NCBI RefSeq assembly: GCF_018402175.1
Contig: NZ_JAGYJK010000008.1
Location: 1-64,000 of the forward strand
DNA length: 64,000 nucleotides
Direction: 5' to 3'
Origin: Yoonia sp.
Lineage (GTDB): Bacteria > Pseudomonadota > Alphaproteobacteria > Rhodobacterales > Rhodobacteraceae
How positions within the stretch are numbered: the stretch's first letter is position 1; every line of letters starts with the position of its first letter. Position numbers and translations under genes: made by a program. Shown here piece after piece: positions 43,471-52,781 of this stretch. Under the pieces are notes generated by a model, which worked only from the letters and a program-made list of their open reading frames with translations, searched no databases and was not told the origin of the DNA.

Positions 43471-46400
43471 ATGGCCAGTTTGTTGGACATTGGCCGCAGT
43501 GGGGTCCAGGCGCAACGCGAGGCACTGAGTGTCACCGGCCAAAATATCGTAAATGCCAACACTGAGGGCTATCGCCGCAGAGACGCGACGCTCACCGAAG
43601 TGTATGGTATTCAAAGCGAGCTCACTGGCCTGTCATCGCAAACGGGGCTGGGCGTTAAGCTGGGCGAGATCCGCAGGGCTTATGATGGATTTCTGACTGA
43701 AAGCAAACGCAGCGCCACAGCGCGGTTCGAAGCCTCTGATGCCTTCGTTGGCAAGCTGGAACAGCTAGAAAACCTGATTCTTCCCAATGAAGGCGATCTG
43801 GCCGTCGTGATGACCGCGTTTTTCGATAACCTGACCCAGGTTGCTGCCAGCCCTGGTGATTTTGCCCCCCGCGAAGCCGCATTGGAAATGGGGGAAACCG
43901 TCGCAAATGCCTTTAAAACGACGGCGGGCATGCTGACGAGTTTGATGAACGGTACAGCCCAAGAGATTGGTGTTGAATTGGTTGACGTGAACCGTACGCT
44001 TCAAGCACTTAGCGTCATCAATGGGCAGTTGCGATCGTCGAACCTCGGAAGTGCGCCGCCACACAATCTTTTGGATGAACGTGATCGCCTGCTGGATTCG
44101 CTTGCCGAGAAAATCCCCGTCAACATCAAAATTGGAGCGCGGCTGGACGCCGAGCTTCGATTGGGGGCATCCGACTCGGGGCCGCTTATTCTGACGGGTG
44201 AAGATGCCAAAAAGCTGTCTGTGGTCGAGGGCGAATCCGGAAGCATCATGTTCCGTGTCGGCTCTGGTCAGATCGTATCCCAGCTGGAAACGGGCGGGTT
44301 GCGCGGGTTGGTTGATGCGCATGGTACGAATCGTCGCGCGCTGAGTGAGCTTGACGCGCTGGCGCGCGACTTTAGTCAAAAACTGAACGACCAGCATGCG
44401 CAGGGGATTGATCTGGACGGGCAGCTTGGACGAGAGCTTTTTGCCGTAGCCGATTTTTCCGTTACCGCCGGTGCGTCCAACCAAGGGGATGCGCAAGCAA
44501 CGATCCGTCTGGTTCCTGGCCTGGCAGACCGGCTGGGAGCGTTGCAGATGACGTTCGATGGGCGTCGTGGGCAATGGCAACTGACAGATGATACCGGTGC
44601 AAGGCTGGGTGCTGGGCGCGCGAGCCTCGAGATAGACGGCGCGGTCATTCTTGTTGAGGGAACGCCCGAAGACGGCGATACATTCAGCATTACACCGATG
44701 TCGGGCGAGGCGTCGCGAATCTCGTTTTTGTTGACGCGGGGCGAGGAAATTGCCGCAGCTTCGACGATTGCGATCTATCCTACCACAACAAATAAAGGGT
44801 CGGCAGTCCTGACATCGACACAGGAAGCCTTGCCTGGGTCGGGTGTGCCGGCGCTGTCGTCGGTTCTGACAAACAACCTTTCGCCTGTCGCGGCAAAAGA
44901 TTTTCTGCGCGGCGGTGTCGTCGGAAGTATCCCGCGCGGTACCGAGTCGATCACGCTGGCAAGCCTGGCTACACAAACAACGGCGACAGTTTCAGCACAG
45001 AATGATGCGGATATCGGGGGTCTGACACTGACCGTTGGTGGGACGAATTACAGCTTTTCGCTGGACCCCGAAACAGTTGGAACCGATGCATGGGTTTCAG
45101 GCGAAGAAATCGCCAAGTATTTGTCTGCGGGTGTTCTCCGATCGACGACAACCGACCTAACGATTTCAGAACTTGGCCTTTCTGTGACAGGATCGGCAAC
45201 AGGGTTTACCTTTGCCTCGGATGGTGTGCGTGAGCTGACAGCAATCAGCGCCGTTTCCGCTGGGGGCAACGCGTTGCTCACCAATATCACAAGCGGCAAA
45301 CCAGCCAGTGATATCCGGATTTTTACCCGCGAGGGGCGGCAGGTTTCTGGGACGCCGCTTGCTGCGGCTGAAGTGGCGCAGCTGCTGACGACTGAGAACG
45401 GATTTAATGCATCTGCTGAATACCGGTCCGATTATAATGCGGTCAGTGGTTCATCAAGTTATCGTGGCATGTCGGTGACGCAGCGCAGTTCCGGAGCCGA
45501 CCCACTGGCAAGCGGTCTGCAATCCAAGATGGTTTCCTTGACGGGTCTCAGCGGCACTGCGGTTGGTACTATTTCATCCAACCCCGCGGCGAATAGCACG
45601 ACAGCCCAAACCATCAGCCTTCAGATGGACACGGGGACCACTGGCACGCTCAGCATTCCCGCAGGCGTTGATGCCGCCTATGTTGCGCAAGAGGCAAACA
45701 AGGCATTCGCCCCGGTCGGGGTGAGTGCTGTGGCGCGTACGGCGATACGTTTGTCGCTGGATGGTGTGGGAAGCGGGACAACACAATTCGACCTGAAAGG
45801 TGTGAACGACACCGCATTGAAGATTACGGCACAGATCAACGATGGCGATCTATCAGAGCTGGTGCAGGCGGTTAATCGTAGATCCGATGAAACCGGCGTC
45901 ACAGCCGAGCTTTCTGTGTCGGGCAATGCCGTCACCTTGGTACAGCGGGATGGCTTTGACGTTGTTACGACGAACATCTCGTCTGGTGTGGCTTTGCGCG
46001 CCAGCTCGCTTGACCAAATGTACAACCCTCTCGCGCTCAATGACGCAGACTCGCCATCGGAGGCGGTGTCCTTCACCGCTGATCTGCGGTTTAGCGGGAC
46101 TGTCGCCTTTAGAAGCGGGTCTGGCTTTGACCTAACGACAAGCGGCGAGGGACGCGCGGATTTCACGCTGGAATCTTCTGCTGATCCGATGAAGGGCGGC
46201 TTGGTTTCGCAAGAGCATTCAAATGGTGGCACGCTTGCTGCGCTGAGCTACGCTGTGGATAGTAGTATCGACGGGCTGTCGCAAAATGTCGATGGCACGC
46301 GCATTCATGCGCCTTCGGCGCGATTTGAAACTGTTTTGACAGCGGCAGACGGCACGCTGTTCGAGGCGGATGTGTCAGCGAACGAACTAAGCGCCGGCAT

Positions 46401-47793
46401 CATGACAGGTGAAAGTGTGGCCCAACTGACCGCACAAAAGCTGCGCGCGCAGGCCCCGGTTCCGTCGCTGCAGGGCGCCGTGTTTGGATCGACCTCGATC
46501 CCTGCGATTGGCGTCTCTGCAAGGTTCGTTCTGGCGGGTGCTGAATATACTTTGACCCGCGTGGATGATGGCAATCCCGATCGGCTGACGGCCTTGGATT
46601 TTGCGATTTCTGGGCCTGAATCTGGGCGGATCACGCCCCTTGTTACCCAGACCTTAATCTCCACAGCAGAAGATGGAGAAAAAGAATATAATTACTCCCT
46701 CGCACTTGTTGTGACGGATGGGCAGCTTGCCGGTGCGGGACCACGACCAGTGGCCGATTCTGGCGCAGCGGCTTTTGGGTTGTCGGACAGTCAGGTCACG
46801 CAAAGCCTGCAAGGCCGCAGCTTTGATGCGACCGCAAAAACTGATGGTACCTACCAAATTGACGTCACCGTCGGTGGCGACGCAAAAACGGTGGTGCTTC
46901 AAGCGACCAGCGGTGTGTTGAGCCTGCAATCCGCAAGCGTTGGGCTGTCGGTTGACATCACCGTGGGCGATGATGGATCGACCAGCATCACGCTGACATC
47001 TGCGGTGGGTTCGGCTGTCATGGCTGTCACGCCATCCGATGTCGCAGCCGATCTTGGCTTCAAGCTTGCCAATGCCGAACTGAGTGTCGAAAACGGCAAG
47101 CTTTTGGCGCGCAGCACCGACGAAACTGTGGTCGACATCAAGGCTGGTGGCACCAGTGCCGCCGGGATTTACCTGCATCTGGACGATCTTCCCGACGAAG
47201 AGCTGATCGTCGTGATGGGTTCAGATGGCGCAAGACGCCTGAGCGCGGAATTCGAAATCGGCGAGCCGCTGACGGCCAAAACCCGTGGACCAGAGCAGTT
47301 TCGGATCGAGATGATGGATGACGCATCAGGCCGGGTCGAGCTTTTTGATATGGTATCGGGGGCATCGATCGCAACCCGCATGTCGAGCGGATTGGCCCGG
47401 TTCAATGTGACGGGTCAAACATTGGAACTAGCGGGCTTTGCGGATACCGGTGACAGCTTTCAATTTGCTACGGGGCAACGATCTTCGGGCGATTCACGCA
47501 ACCTGGACGAGCTGATCAAGCTTGGTGAGCAAGGCAGCGGTCGGCGAACCTTTCAAGATAACTTTCGCTCCATCGCCGCAGGCGTTGGTTCCAGCCTCGA
47601 AGCTGGGCGGCTGACGCGCGCATCAAATGAGGCGGTCCGCGATGCTGCGGTTGCGTCAGAAAGTGAATTGAGTGGGGTGAACCTTGATGAAGAAGCAGCA
47701 AAGTTGATGGCTCAGCAACAAGCCTACCAAGCGGCGGCACGCATCCTGCAAACCGCACGAGAATTGTTCGACACACTGATCCGGATCGCATGA
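43471..47793 (+). CDS. flgK: Giant flagellar hook-associated protein 1 FlgK
   Basis: 1440 residues, more than twice the usual 480-680. The N-terminus is classical (MASLLDIGRSGVQAQREALS, GQNIVNANTEGYRRRDATL), with the FlgK helical domain to about 330. The C-terminus is also normal (LSGVNLDEEAAKLMAQQQAY, QAAARILQTARELFDTLI). The enlarged middle, about residues 340-1340, is Ser/Thr/Gly/Asp-rich and beta-like, suggesting several Ig-like surface domains at the hook-filament junction. The frame is open throughout. It starts one base after the flgJ stop. Confidence 0.93.
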   Translation: MASLLDIGRSGVQAQREALSVTGQNIVNANTEGYRRRDATLTEVYGIQSELTGLSSQTGLGVKLGEIRRAYDGFLTESKRSATARFEASDAFVGKLEQLENLILPNEGDLAVVMTAFFDNLTQVAASPGDFAPREAALEMGETVANAFKTTAGMLTSLMNGTAQEIGVELVDVNRTLQALSVINGQLRSSNLGSAPPHNLLDERDRLLDSLAEKIPVNIKIGARLDAELRLGASDSGPLILTGEDAKKLSVVEGESGSIMFRVGSGQIVSQLETGGLRGLVDAHGTNRRALSELDALARDFSQKLNDQHAQGIDLDGQLGRELFAVADFSVTAGASNQGDAQATIRLVPGLADRLGALQMTFDGRRGQWQLTDDTGARLGAGRASLEIDGAVILVEGTPEDGDTFSITPMSGEASRISFLLTRGEEIAAASTIAIYPTTTNKGSAVLTSTQEALPGSGVPALSSVLTNNLSPVAAKDFLRGGVVGSIPRGTESITLASLATQTTATVSAQNDADIGGLTLTVGGTNYSFSLDPETVGTDAWVSGEEIAKYLSAGVLRSTTTDLTISELGLSVTGSATGFTFASDGVRELTAISAVSAGGNALLTNITSGKPASDIRIFTREGRQVSGTPLAAAEVAQLLTTENGFNASAEYRSDYNAVSGSSSYRGMSVTQRSSGADPLASGLQSKMVSLTGLSGTAVGTISSNPAANSTTAQTISLQMDTGTTGTLSIPAGVDAAYVAQEANKAFAPVGVSAVARTAIRLSLDGVGSGTTQFDLKGVNDTALKITAQINDGDLSELVQAVNRRSDETGVTAELSVSGNAVTLVQRDGFDVVTTNISSGVALRASSLDQMYNPLALNDADSPSEAVSFTADLRFSGTVAFRSGSGFDLTTSGEGRADFTLESSADPMKGGLVSQEHSNGGTLAALSYAVDSSIDGLSQNVDGTRIHAPSARFETVLTAADGTLFEADVSANELSAGIMTGESVAQLTAQKLRAQAPVPSLQGAVFGSTSIPAIGVSARFVLAGAEYTLTRVDDGNPDRLTALDFAISGPESGRITPLVTQTLISTAEDGEKEYNYSLALVVTDGQLAGAGPRPVADSGAAAFGLSDSQVTQSLQGRSFDATAKTDGTYQIDVTVGGDAKTVVLQATSGVLSLQSASVGLSVDITVGDDGSTSITLTSAVGSAVMAVTPSDVAADLGFKLANAELSVENGKLLARSTDETVVDIKAGGTSAAGIYLHLDDLPDEELIVVMGSDGARRLSAEFEIGEPLTAKTRGPEQFRIEMMDDASGRVELFDMVSGASIATRMSSGLARFNVTGQTLELAGFADTGDSFQFATGQRSSGDSRNLDELIKLGEQGSGRRTFQDNFRSIAAGVGSSLEAGRLTRASNEAVRDAAVASESELSGVNLDEEAAKLMAQQQAYQAAARILQTARELFDTLIRIA

Positions 47794-47801
47794 GGTAAAA
47801 T

Positions 47802-49064
47802 ATGTCTATATCAACCAAGCTATTTTCTGATCAGATGTTGACGCGGTTCTCGCAGGTCAACAAAGAAATCGAACTGCGCCAGACAAAAATCTCGACTGGG
47901 CGTGAAATCACTGAAGCCTCTGAAAAGCCTATCGAGGCTGTCAAATTGTCCGCTTTGGAACAAAGCTTGACACAGCTGAAGGGGTTTCAACGAAACACAA
48001 CGACCGCGCAGCAGCGTCTGTCATTGGGTGATACGGTACTGGCAAGCGTTGACGGTATCATGGCGCAGCTGCGCGAGCGGGCGATTTCTGCAAATACAGA
48101 CACTGTCAGTGCATCGGACCTGGCGGCAATTCGGGTTGATGTTGCACAAAGCCGTGAGGCATTGATTGATCTTGCAAACAGCCGCACGTCGGACGATCAG
48201 GCACTGTTCGGCGGATATGCCACTGATATTCAACCATTCACGCCAGATACGAATGGCCGCATCCAGTATCGCGGTGATGGCGGTCAGCATACCTTGGCGG
48301 CTTCTGAAACGACGCGACTGCCCACATCGGTGAATGGGGCCGAGGTTTTCATGCAGGTTGACACGTCTGATGGTGTCGCAAGCATTTTTGATATTGTTGA
48401 TAGTTTCGAGGCAGCTTTGTTGACCGATGGCAGCTATGCCAGCACGCTTTCGGCCGATGCAGGTGATGGACTTTCGCTAAGCTTTAACGGGGACCGTGTT
48501 CCGCGTGATGTGTCGTTCGATCTGCAAGGTCCATCAGGGAGCATGTCGATCACGGCAACCGATGTTGTCGGCGGGTCGCATGATCAGCTGGTCAGTGCGA
48601 TCAACGAGCAATCGTCGAGGACCGGTGTCAGCGCAACGGTCGATGGTGGCCGCCTGGTGCTGTCGGCCGCTACCGGGACGATCGCTTTGTCTGCGCTCAA
48701 GATCGAAGGCGTTGAACTTGCGTCGCGCGAACCGCGCTTTACGATCATGACTGATGGTGAGCCACCACAAACGATGGTGCCGACGGCGCAAACGCTTGAT
48801 GCGCAGTTGGAGAAGCTTGTGCAGGCAGGACAGGACATCGCCGTTTCGCGCACCAAGATTGGTGCGCGGTTAAAGCGTGCCGACGATCAAGAGGCTGCGT
48901 TGCAATCGCGCGCCTTGGCCTTGGAAACTGACGTGAACGAGCTTGGCTCTGCTGATCTGGGCAAGGTCGTGACCGAGCTTCAGGCACTGCTGGTGTCGCG
49001 CGATGCGGCTATGCAGGCCTATTCGCGTATCGGCCAAAGCAGCTTGTTCGACTTTCTCAAGTAG
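47802..49064 (+). CDS. flgL: Flagellar hook-associated protein 3 FlgL
   Basis: Second junction protein between hook and filament. 420 residues with a flagellin-like N-terminus (SDQMLTRFSQVNKEIELRQT, ISTGREITEASEKPIEAVKL) and the C-terminal coiled-coil (VSRTKIGARLKRADDQEAAL-type, here AVSRTKIGARLKRADDQEAA) ending QAYSRIGQSSLFDFL. Slightly long but ordinary. It follows flgK by 8 bases. Confidence 0.94.
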   Translation: MSISTKLFSDQMLTRFSQVNKEIELRQTKISTGREITEASEKPIEAVKLSALEQSLTQLKGFQRNTTTAQQRLSLGDTVLASVDGIMAQLRERAISANTDTVSASDLAAIRVDVAQSREALIDLANSRTSDDQALFGGYATDIQPFTPDTNGRIQYRGDGGQHTLAASETTRLPTSVNGAEVFMQVDTSDGVASIFDIVDSFEAALLTDGSYASTLSADAGDGLSLSFNGDRVPRDVSFDLQGPSGSMSITATDVVGGSHDQLVSAINEQSSRTGVSATVDGGRLVLSAATGTIALSALKIEGVELASREPRFTIMTDGEPPQTMVPTAQTLDAQLEKLVQAGQDIAVSRTKIGARLKRADDQEAALQSRALALETDVNELGSADLGKVVTELQALLVSRDAAMQAYSRIGQSSLFDFLK

Positions 49065-49072
49065 CACCATCT

Positions 49073-49087
49073 TGGCACGCTTTCTGC
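49073..49087 (+). promoter_or_regulatory. Sigma54-like promoter before the extra hook-family gene
   Basis: TGGCAC-GCTTT-CTGC keeps GG and GC ten bases apart, with one mismatch in TTGC. It lies 34 bases before the ATG at 49121. Confidence 0.7.
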
Positions 49088-49120
49088 AAAGCTACACCAG
49101 TGAACGCTGAGGAGATGTAA

Positions 49121-49927
49121 ATGTTCGGTACGATCAAATCTGGCATGGCCACTTCAATGTTTGAAATCGCAGTGGTTTCAAACAATGTTGCAAACTCCGG
49201 CACCACAGCTTTTCGAAAGAGCAACACAAGCTTTTCGGATCTGTACAGCGGCGGGTCGGCTGACTCGGTTGCCCGCCTGTCCAAAGGCGTCGGCAGCATC
49301 GTCGATGGGACAAAGCAAAGCACAGAGCAGGGCGGCTTGTTGACCCGTGACGGTGTACTTAATCTTGCTTTGATCGGAAAAGGCATGTTCGTGTCTGCTG
49401 CCCCCGCCGGTGAAACGGCTGCTTCCGAAACGCTTACTTTCACGCGGGACGGAGAGTTTTCGCTGGACAAAGATGGAGTCTTGCGGACGTCGACAAATGA
49501 CTTCGTGATGGGGTTCGATGGTGCTGGCGGTGAGGCTCTGCAAACCCTAAAGGTTCCAGTGAGCCAAACTGAAGGCGGCGCCCAACTGACAGCACTAGAG
49601 ATCGGTACCGACGGCAAGCTTCTGGCCACATATGGTTCCGAACCCGCAGTAGTCTTAGGCCAGATTGCGATCAGCGCTTTTCCGAATGAAACAGCGCTTC
49701 GGCAGAAAGGGATGAACCGCTTTCAAGCCACTGACGGGGCGGGTCAAGTCGTTCTTGGTGTCGGTGGTCAAGATGGATTTGGCATGATACAATCAGGAAC
49801 CCTAGAGACGTCGAACGTCGATCTGACAATTGAATTGACAGATATGATCCGCGCGCAGCAGCAGTTTTCGGGATCGTCGCGTATTCTGCAAACCTATTCC
49901 GACATGATCGAGAAACTCACCCGATAG
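49121..49927 (+). CDS. Additional compact FlgE/F/G-family hook-basal body protein
   Basis: 268 residues, GGAG 8 bases upstream. N-terminus ATSMFEIAVVSNNVANSGTT followed by AFRKSNTSFSDLY. The middle includes ALIGKGMFVSAAP and LTFTRDGEFSLDKDGVLRTS. The C-terminus SGTLETSNVDLTIELTDMIR and QQQFSGSSRILQTYSDMIEK is typical of axial proteins. It is distinct from the flgE, flgF and flgG genes of the same cluster and has its own sigma54-like promoter. Its size and C-terminus fit a minimal hook or rod protein. A role as alternate hook subunit or rod-hook adaptor is possible but unproven. Confidence 0.85.
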   Translation: MFGTIKSGMATSMFEIAVVSNNVANSGTTAFRKSNTSFSDLYSGGSADSVARLSKGVGSIVDGTKQSTEQGGLLTRDGVLNLALIGKGMFVSAAPAGETAASETLTFTRDGEFSLDKDGVLRTSTNDFVMGFDGAGGEALQTLKVPVSQTEGGAQLTALEIGTDGKLLATYGSEPAVVLGQIAISAFPNETALRQKGMNRFQATDGAGQVVLGVGGQDGFGMIQSGTLETSNVDLTIELTDMIRAQQQFSGSSRILQTYSDMIEKLTR

Positions 49928-49960
49928 GCAATATTTCATGTCACTCGTGGGACTTCTTTG

Positions 49961-50656
49961 ATGCACAGCGCGAGTTACGCTTTCTCGTAGAAGTGTTGTT
50001 TCCGGTCTTCTATGTGTACCCGTGGGTGCAAGCGCTGCACCGCTCGTCGATCTTGAGAAAGGTGGCGGTTTATTTTCTCACAATCCGGTATCTGCTGAAC
50101 AGGGTTCCGAGAGTTCGATGATGCAGCTTTATACGCAACAAGCGTCGGCTGGTCCGGTCGAGAGTGAAAAACAGGCCCGCGTATCGTTACTGGCCGCCCG
50201 TCCCTGCCTTTCATGGCGCGTCTGCACAATGCAAATACTGGTGAACGGCTTTTTCTGGATGTTCCCGCTTCATTAGATTTGGGGTGGATTCAGCGCCGCC
50301 GATTGAACCATTTCATGCGTGATTGGCGTGAAGACCAGGTCAAAGTGATGGATCCTTCGGTTGTTCAGGATTTTCTGGAAATATGCAGGGCGTTTGCGAC
50401 ACCCGGCAATCCGACCGATGTAAAAGTGAATTCAGGATACCGGTCCCAAAGGACAAACGAGTTGCTGCGGCAAAGAAGTCGAAATGTTGCCATCAACTCG
50501 CTCCACATGGAAGGCAGGGCTATTGATTTTGCCTTGCCAAAAGTTTCACAGCGCCAACTTGGCGCCACCGCCAATGCAATATGTCGTGGAGGCGTTGGTA
50601 CTTATAGTACTTTTGTCCACATCGATAGCGGTACAAATCGACATTGGGGCGCCTGA
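49961..50656 (+). pseudogene. DUF882/M15-like murein peptidase gene, broken in two places
   Basis: Three reading-frame pieces add up to one exported peptidase. ATG at 49961 reads MHSASYAF. A second frame supplies a twin-arginine-like signal (SRRSVVSGLLCVPVGASAAP). A third frame supplies the domain: MARLHNANTGERLFLDVP, NHFMRDWRED, then SGYRSQRTNELLR, LHMEGRAIDFALP and FVHIDSG, the His/Asp zinc pattern of M15-like enzymes. One extra T in TTT (49981-49983) and one missing C near 50202-50204 would restore it. Another reading has the ATG at 49938 interrupted by TGA at 49959. Such enzymes cut peptidoglycan cross-links and could open the wall for the rod. Confidence 0.65.
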
Positions 50657-50707
50657 CCTCTGGCCGCTTTGTATTGCTTCTGTGTGTTTAATGACAGATT
50701 GTTAACT

Positions 50708-50723
50708 TGGCCTTGTTTGTGCA
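50708..50723 (+). promoter_or_regulatory. Weak sigma54-like element before fleN
   Basis: TTGGCC followed by TGTTT and GTGC keeps GG and GC ten bases apart, but the rest of both boxes is poor. The fleN ATG is 28 bases downstream. Confidence 0.3.
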
Positions 50724-50750
50724 TATGTGTTCGAAAGGGAGTCTGGTGTC

Positions 50751-51539
50751 ATGCCTACGATCATTTCTGTTGCGAGTGGAAAAGGCGGCGTTGGTAAATC
50801 ATCGTTAGCCGTTAATATGTCTACACGGCTGCAGGATGGTTATGGGCCTACGCTTCTTGTTGATTCTGATCTGTTGATGGCAAACTCCCATGTTTTGCTG
50901 AACACACGGCCGACGGTCGATTTAATTGATGTTCTCGAGGGTCGTTGCGATTGGCGCGAAGCTGTCCAAAAATTGCCAAATGGCTTGTCATTGCTGCCAG
51001 GTCGTACCGCAGCGAACGTCTTGGTGGAAAGCGATGCTGAGCGACTGAAAGATTTGCTGCACAGGCTCAAAACCACCGCGCATGATTTTGCCTATATAAT
51101 TGTTGATGTACCGGCTGGGTCGGGAACAGGTGTCATGAACACTGTGTCAGTTGCCGACCACACCATGGTCGTCCTATTAGGCCAAGCGACAAGTTTTGTA
51201 GATGCATATGCTCTGATCAAGAACGCATATTTCGAAAAGAATGTAACGTCCTTTTCGGCTGTCGTGAACATGGCTAAATCAGCCGAGCAAGCAAAAATGA
51301 TCTTCGATAACTTTGAGCGGACTGTCTTGAGCTTTCTGCCCGTAAAATTGGTTTATGCTGGCTACATGCCAAAGATGAGCGAAATCAACGCAAGCTCGGT
51401 CCATGGCAGGTCGATTGACCGCGATGTGATGAAGGCACGCATTTATCCAAAGATCGACTCTATTCTTGCCGCGCTGTTCGCAGGGGACGCGGGCTATACC
51501 GGACCGGACGCTGTTACGTTTCATAGCCCCGCTCCGTAG
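50751..51539 (+). CDS. fleN: MinD-like ATPase FleN/FlhG, flagellar number regulator
   Basis: 262 residues from the ATG at 50751 (GGGAG 9 bases upstream); an upstream GTG at 50727 is weaker. Deviant Walker A ASGKGGVGKSSLAVN, then LLVDSDLLMANSHVLL and IIVDVPAGSGTGVMN, mark the MinD/FlhG family. In polar flagellates FleN/FlhG limits flagellum number by acting with FlhF and, in gammaproteobacteria, by restraining the master activator FleQ. No flhF is in the window. It lies just upstream of fliA, as in many gammaproteobacterial clusters. Confidence 0.9.
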   Translation: MPTIISVASGKGGVGKSSLAVNMSTRLQDGYGPTLLVDSDLLMANSHVLLNTRPTVDLIDVLEGRCDWREAVQKLPNGLSLLPGRTAANVLVESDAERLKDLLHRLKTTAHDFAYIIVDVPAGSGTGVMNTVSVADHTMVVLLGQATSFVDAYALIKNAYFEKNVTSFSAVVNMAKSAEQAKMIFDNFERTVLSFLPVKLVYAGYMPKMSEINASSVHGRSIDRDVMKARIYPKIDSILAALFAGDAGYTGPDAVTFHSPAP

Positions 51540-51552
51540 GTAACAGTGGCGC

Positions 51553-52272
51553 ATGCAGGAGTATCCATCGGCCAAGTTGAATGTCGAGAAACTTGTCAGA
51601 GAGCATGAGGCTTTGGTCCGGCGCGTGTCGCACCATATTCATTCCCGGGTACGTTCGATTGTCGAGTTCGATGACCTTTTGCAGGTTGGCTTGATTGGCT
51701 TAATCGAAGCAGCGCAACGCTATACTCGGCGCGAGGGCGTGTCTTTCGAAAATTATGCGGTGTTGCGCGTGCGAGGCGCGATTTACGATTACCTTCGAAA
51801 GAATTCCAATCTTGGCCGCAAGACGATTGCGACAACCAAGGTCGTCAAATTTGCACAGGCCGAGCTGTCTCAGAAACTCGGTCGGGCTCCGACGCGTATG
51901 GAACTGGCCGAGGCCGTATCAATGACTATCGGCGAATTAAGTGCTTGGGAGCAAAGCCTGAACAGCAGTTACCAGAATTCGCTTCAGGACGAGTATGACG
52001 AATATTCGATGTGGTTTTCCGCAGAAGAGCCGCCAGCAGAGCAGCTTTTGGACCGTGGCAGGTTGAAAGATGCGTTGTTGGTGGCACTTAAATCTTTGCC
52101 CCAACGAGAAGCTCTGGTCCTGCAGCTCTATTATGTAGAAGAGCTGAATATCTACGAAATTGCTGCCATACTTGAGGTAACGCCAGGCCGCGTTTCGCAA
52201 CTTAAATCAATGGCATTCAAGAAAATGCAACCACTCCTTCGGGACTTTGCCGAAGGGATGGGGGGCGCGTGA
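51553..52272 (+). CDS. fliA: Flagellar RNA polymerase sigma factor FliA (sigma28)
   Basis: 239 residues. Region 2 reads DDLLQVGLIGLIEAAQRY and FENYAVLRVRGAIYDYLRK. Region 4 has LPQREALVLQLYYVEELNIYE and VTPGRVSQLKSMAFKKM, the helix-turn-helix for -35 recognition. It should drive late genes such as flagellin, none of which is in the window. It starts 13 bases after fleN. No flgM anti-sigma gene is visible here. Confidence 0.95.
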   Translation: MQEYPSAKLNVEKLVREHEALVRRVSHHIHSRVRSIVEFDDLLQVGLIGLIEAAQRYTRREGVSFENYAVLRVRGAIYDYLRKNSNLGRKTIATTKVVKFAQAELSQKLGRAPTRMELAEAVSMTIGELSAWEQSLNSSYQNSLQDEYDEYSMWFSAEEPPAEQLLDRGRLKDALLVALKSLPQREALVLQLYYVEELNIYEIAAILEVTPGRVSQLKSMAFKKMQPLLRDFAEGMGGA

Positions 52273-52296
52273 TATGCGTGGAACGGTTATCATTGC

Positions 52297-52698
52297 ATGA
52301 AAGAGATAATTAACGTCATCCAGGTTTCCGTTCAATCCGCCGAGGTTACTCTGATCGGGCATGACGCTATTCCTGCTCTTATAGCCAACTGCAGTCTTAT
52401 GAACATCGCACGGGGCAATATGGTCCTGACATTGAAGCCCACCGACGTAGATAAAGTTGGTGCCATCGGCGTTGTCGAGATCGAAAGGAACCGACCTGTA
52501 ATGCTGGCGCGGGCTTCTATATCTGTTGCGCAATTCAATCTGGTATTGAATTGCTTGCAACATATACCGCCGCGACCAGTGACGCTTATCCTCGCTTTGC
52601 AGGACAGCCTGACGCTGACCCCTGACGGTTATCTGGATGCTGACGGGCAAGATCGCAAGTTCATATCCGACCTTTCATGGAGCATTCCAATCCTATAA
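52297..52698 (+). CDS. Unknown protein downstream of fliA
   Basis: 133 residues starting at the ATG at 52297, 24 bases after fliA. It is predicted mostly beta (VIQVSVQSAEVTLIGHDAIPAL, NMVLTLKPTDVDKVGAIGVVE) with no signal peptide or membrane span. The pattern IPPRPVTLILALQDSLTLTPDGYLD stands out. I recognise no family. Codon use looks like its neighbours. It sits between fliA and fleQ, so a regulatory or assembly role is possible. Confidence 0.65.
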   Translation: MKEIINVIQVSVQSAEVTLIGHDAIPALIANCSLMNIARGNMVLTLKPTDVDKVGAIGVVEIERNRPVMLARASISVAQFNLVLNCLQHIPPRPVTLILALQDSLTLTPDGYLDADGQDRKFISDLSWSIPIL

Positions 52699-52781
52699 AG
52701 CTGCAAGCCGCGTGTGATTGTTCGAAAAATGACCAACCGATTTCACCAATCGCTGGAGCTACTGCAAGAACGCTGCATATC

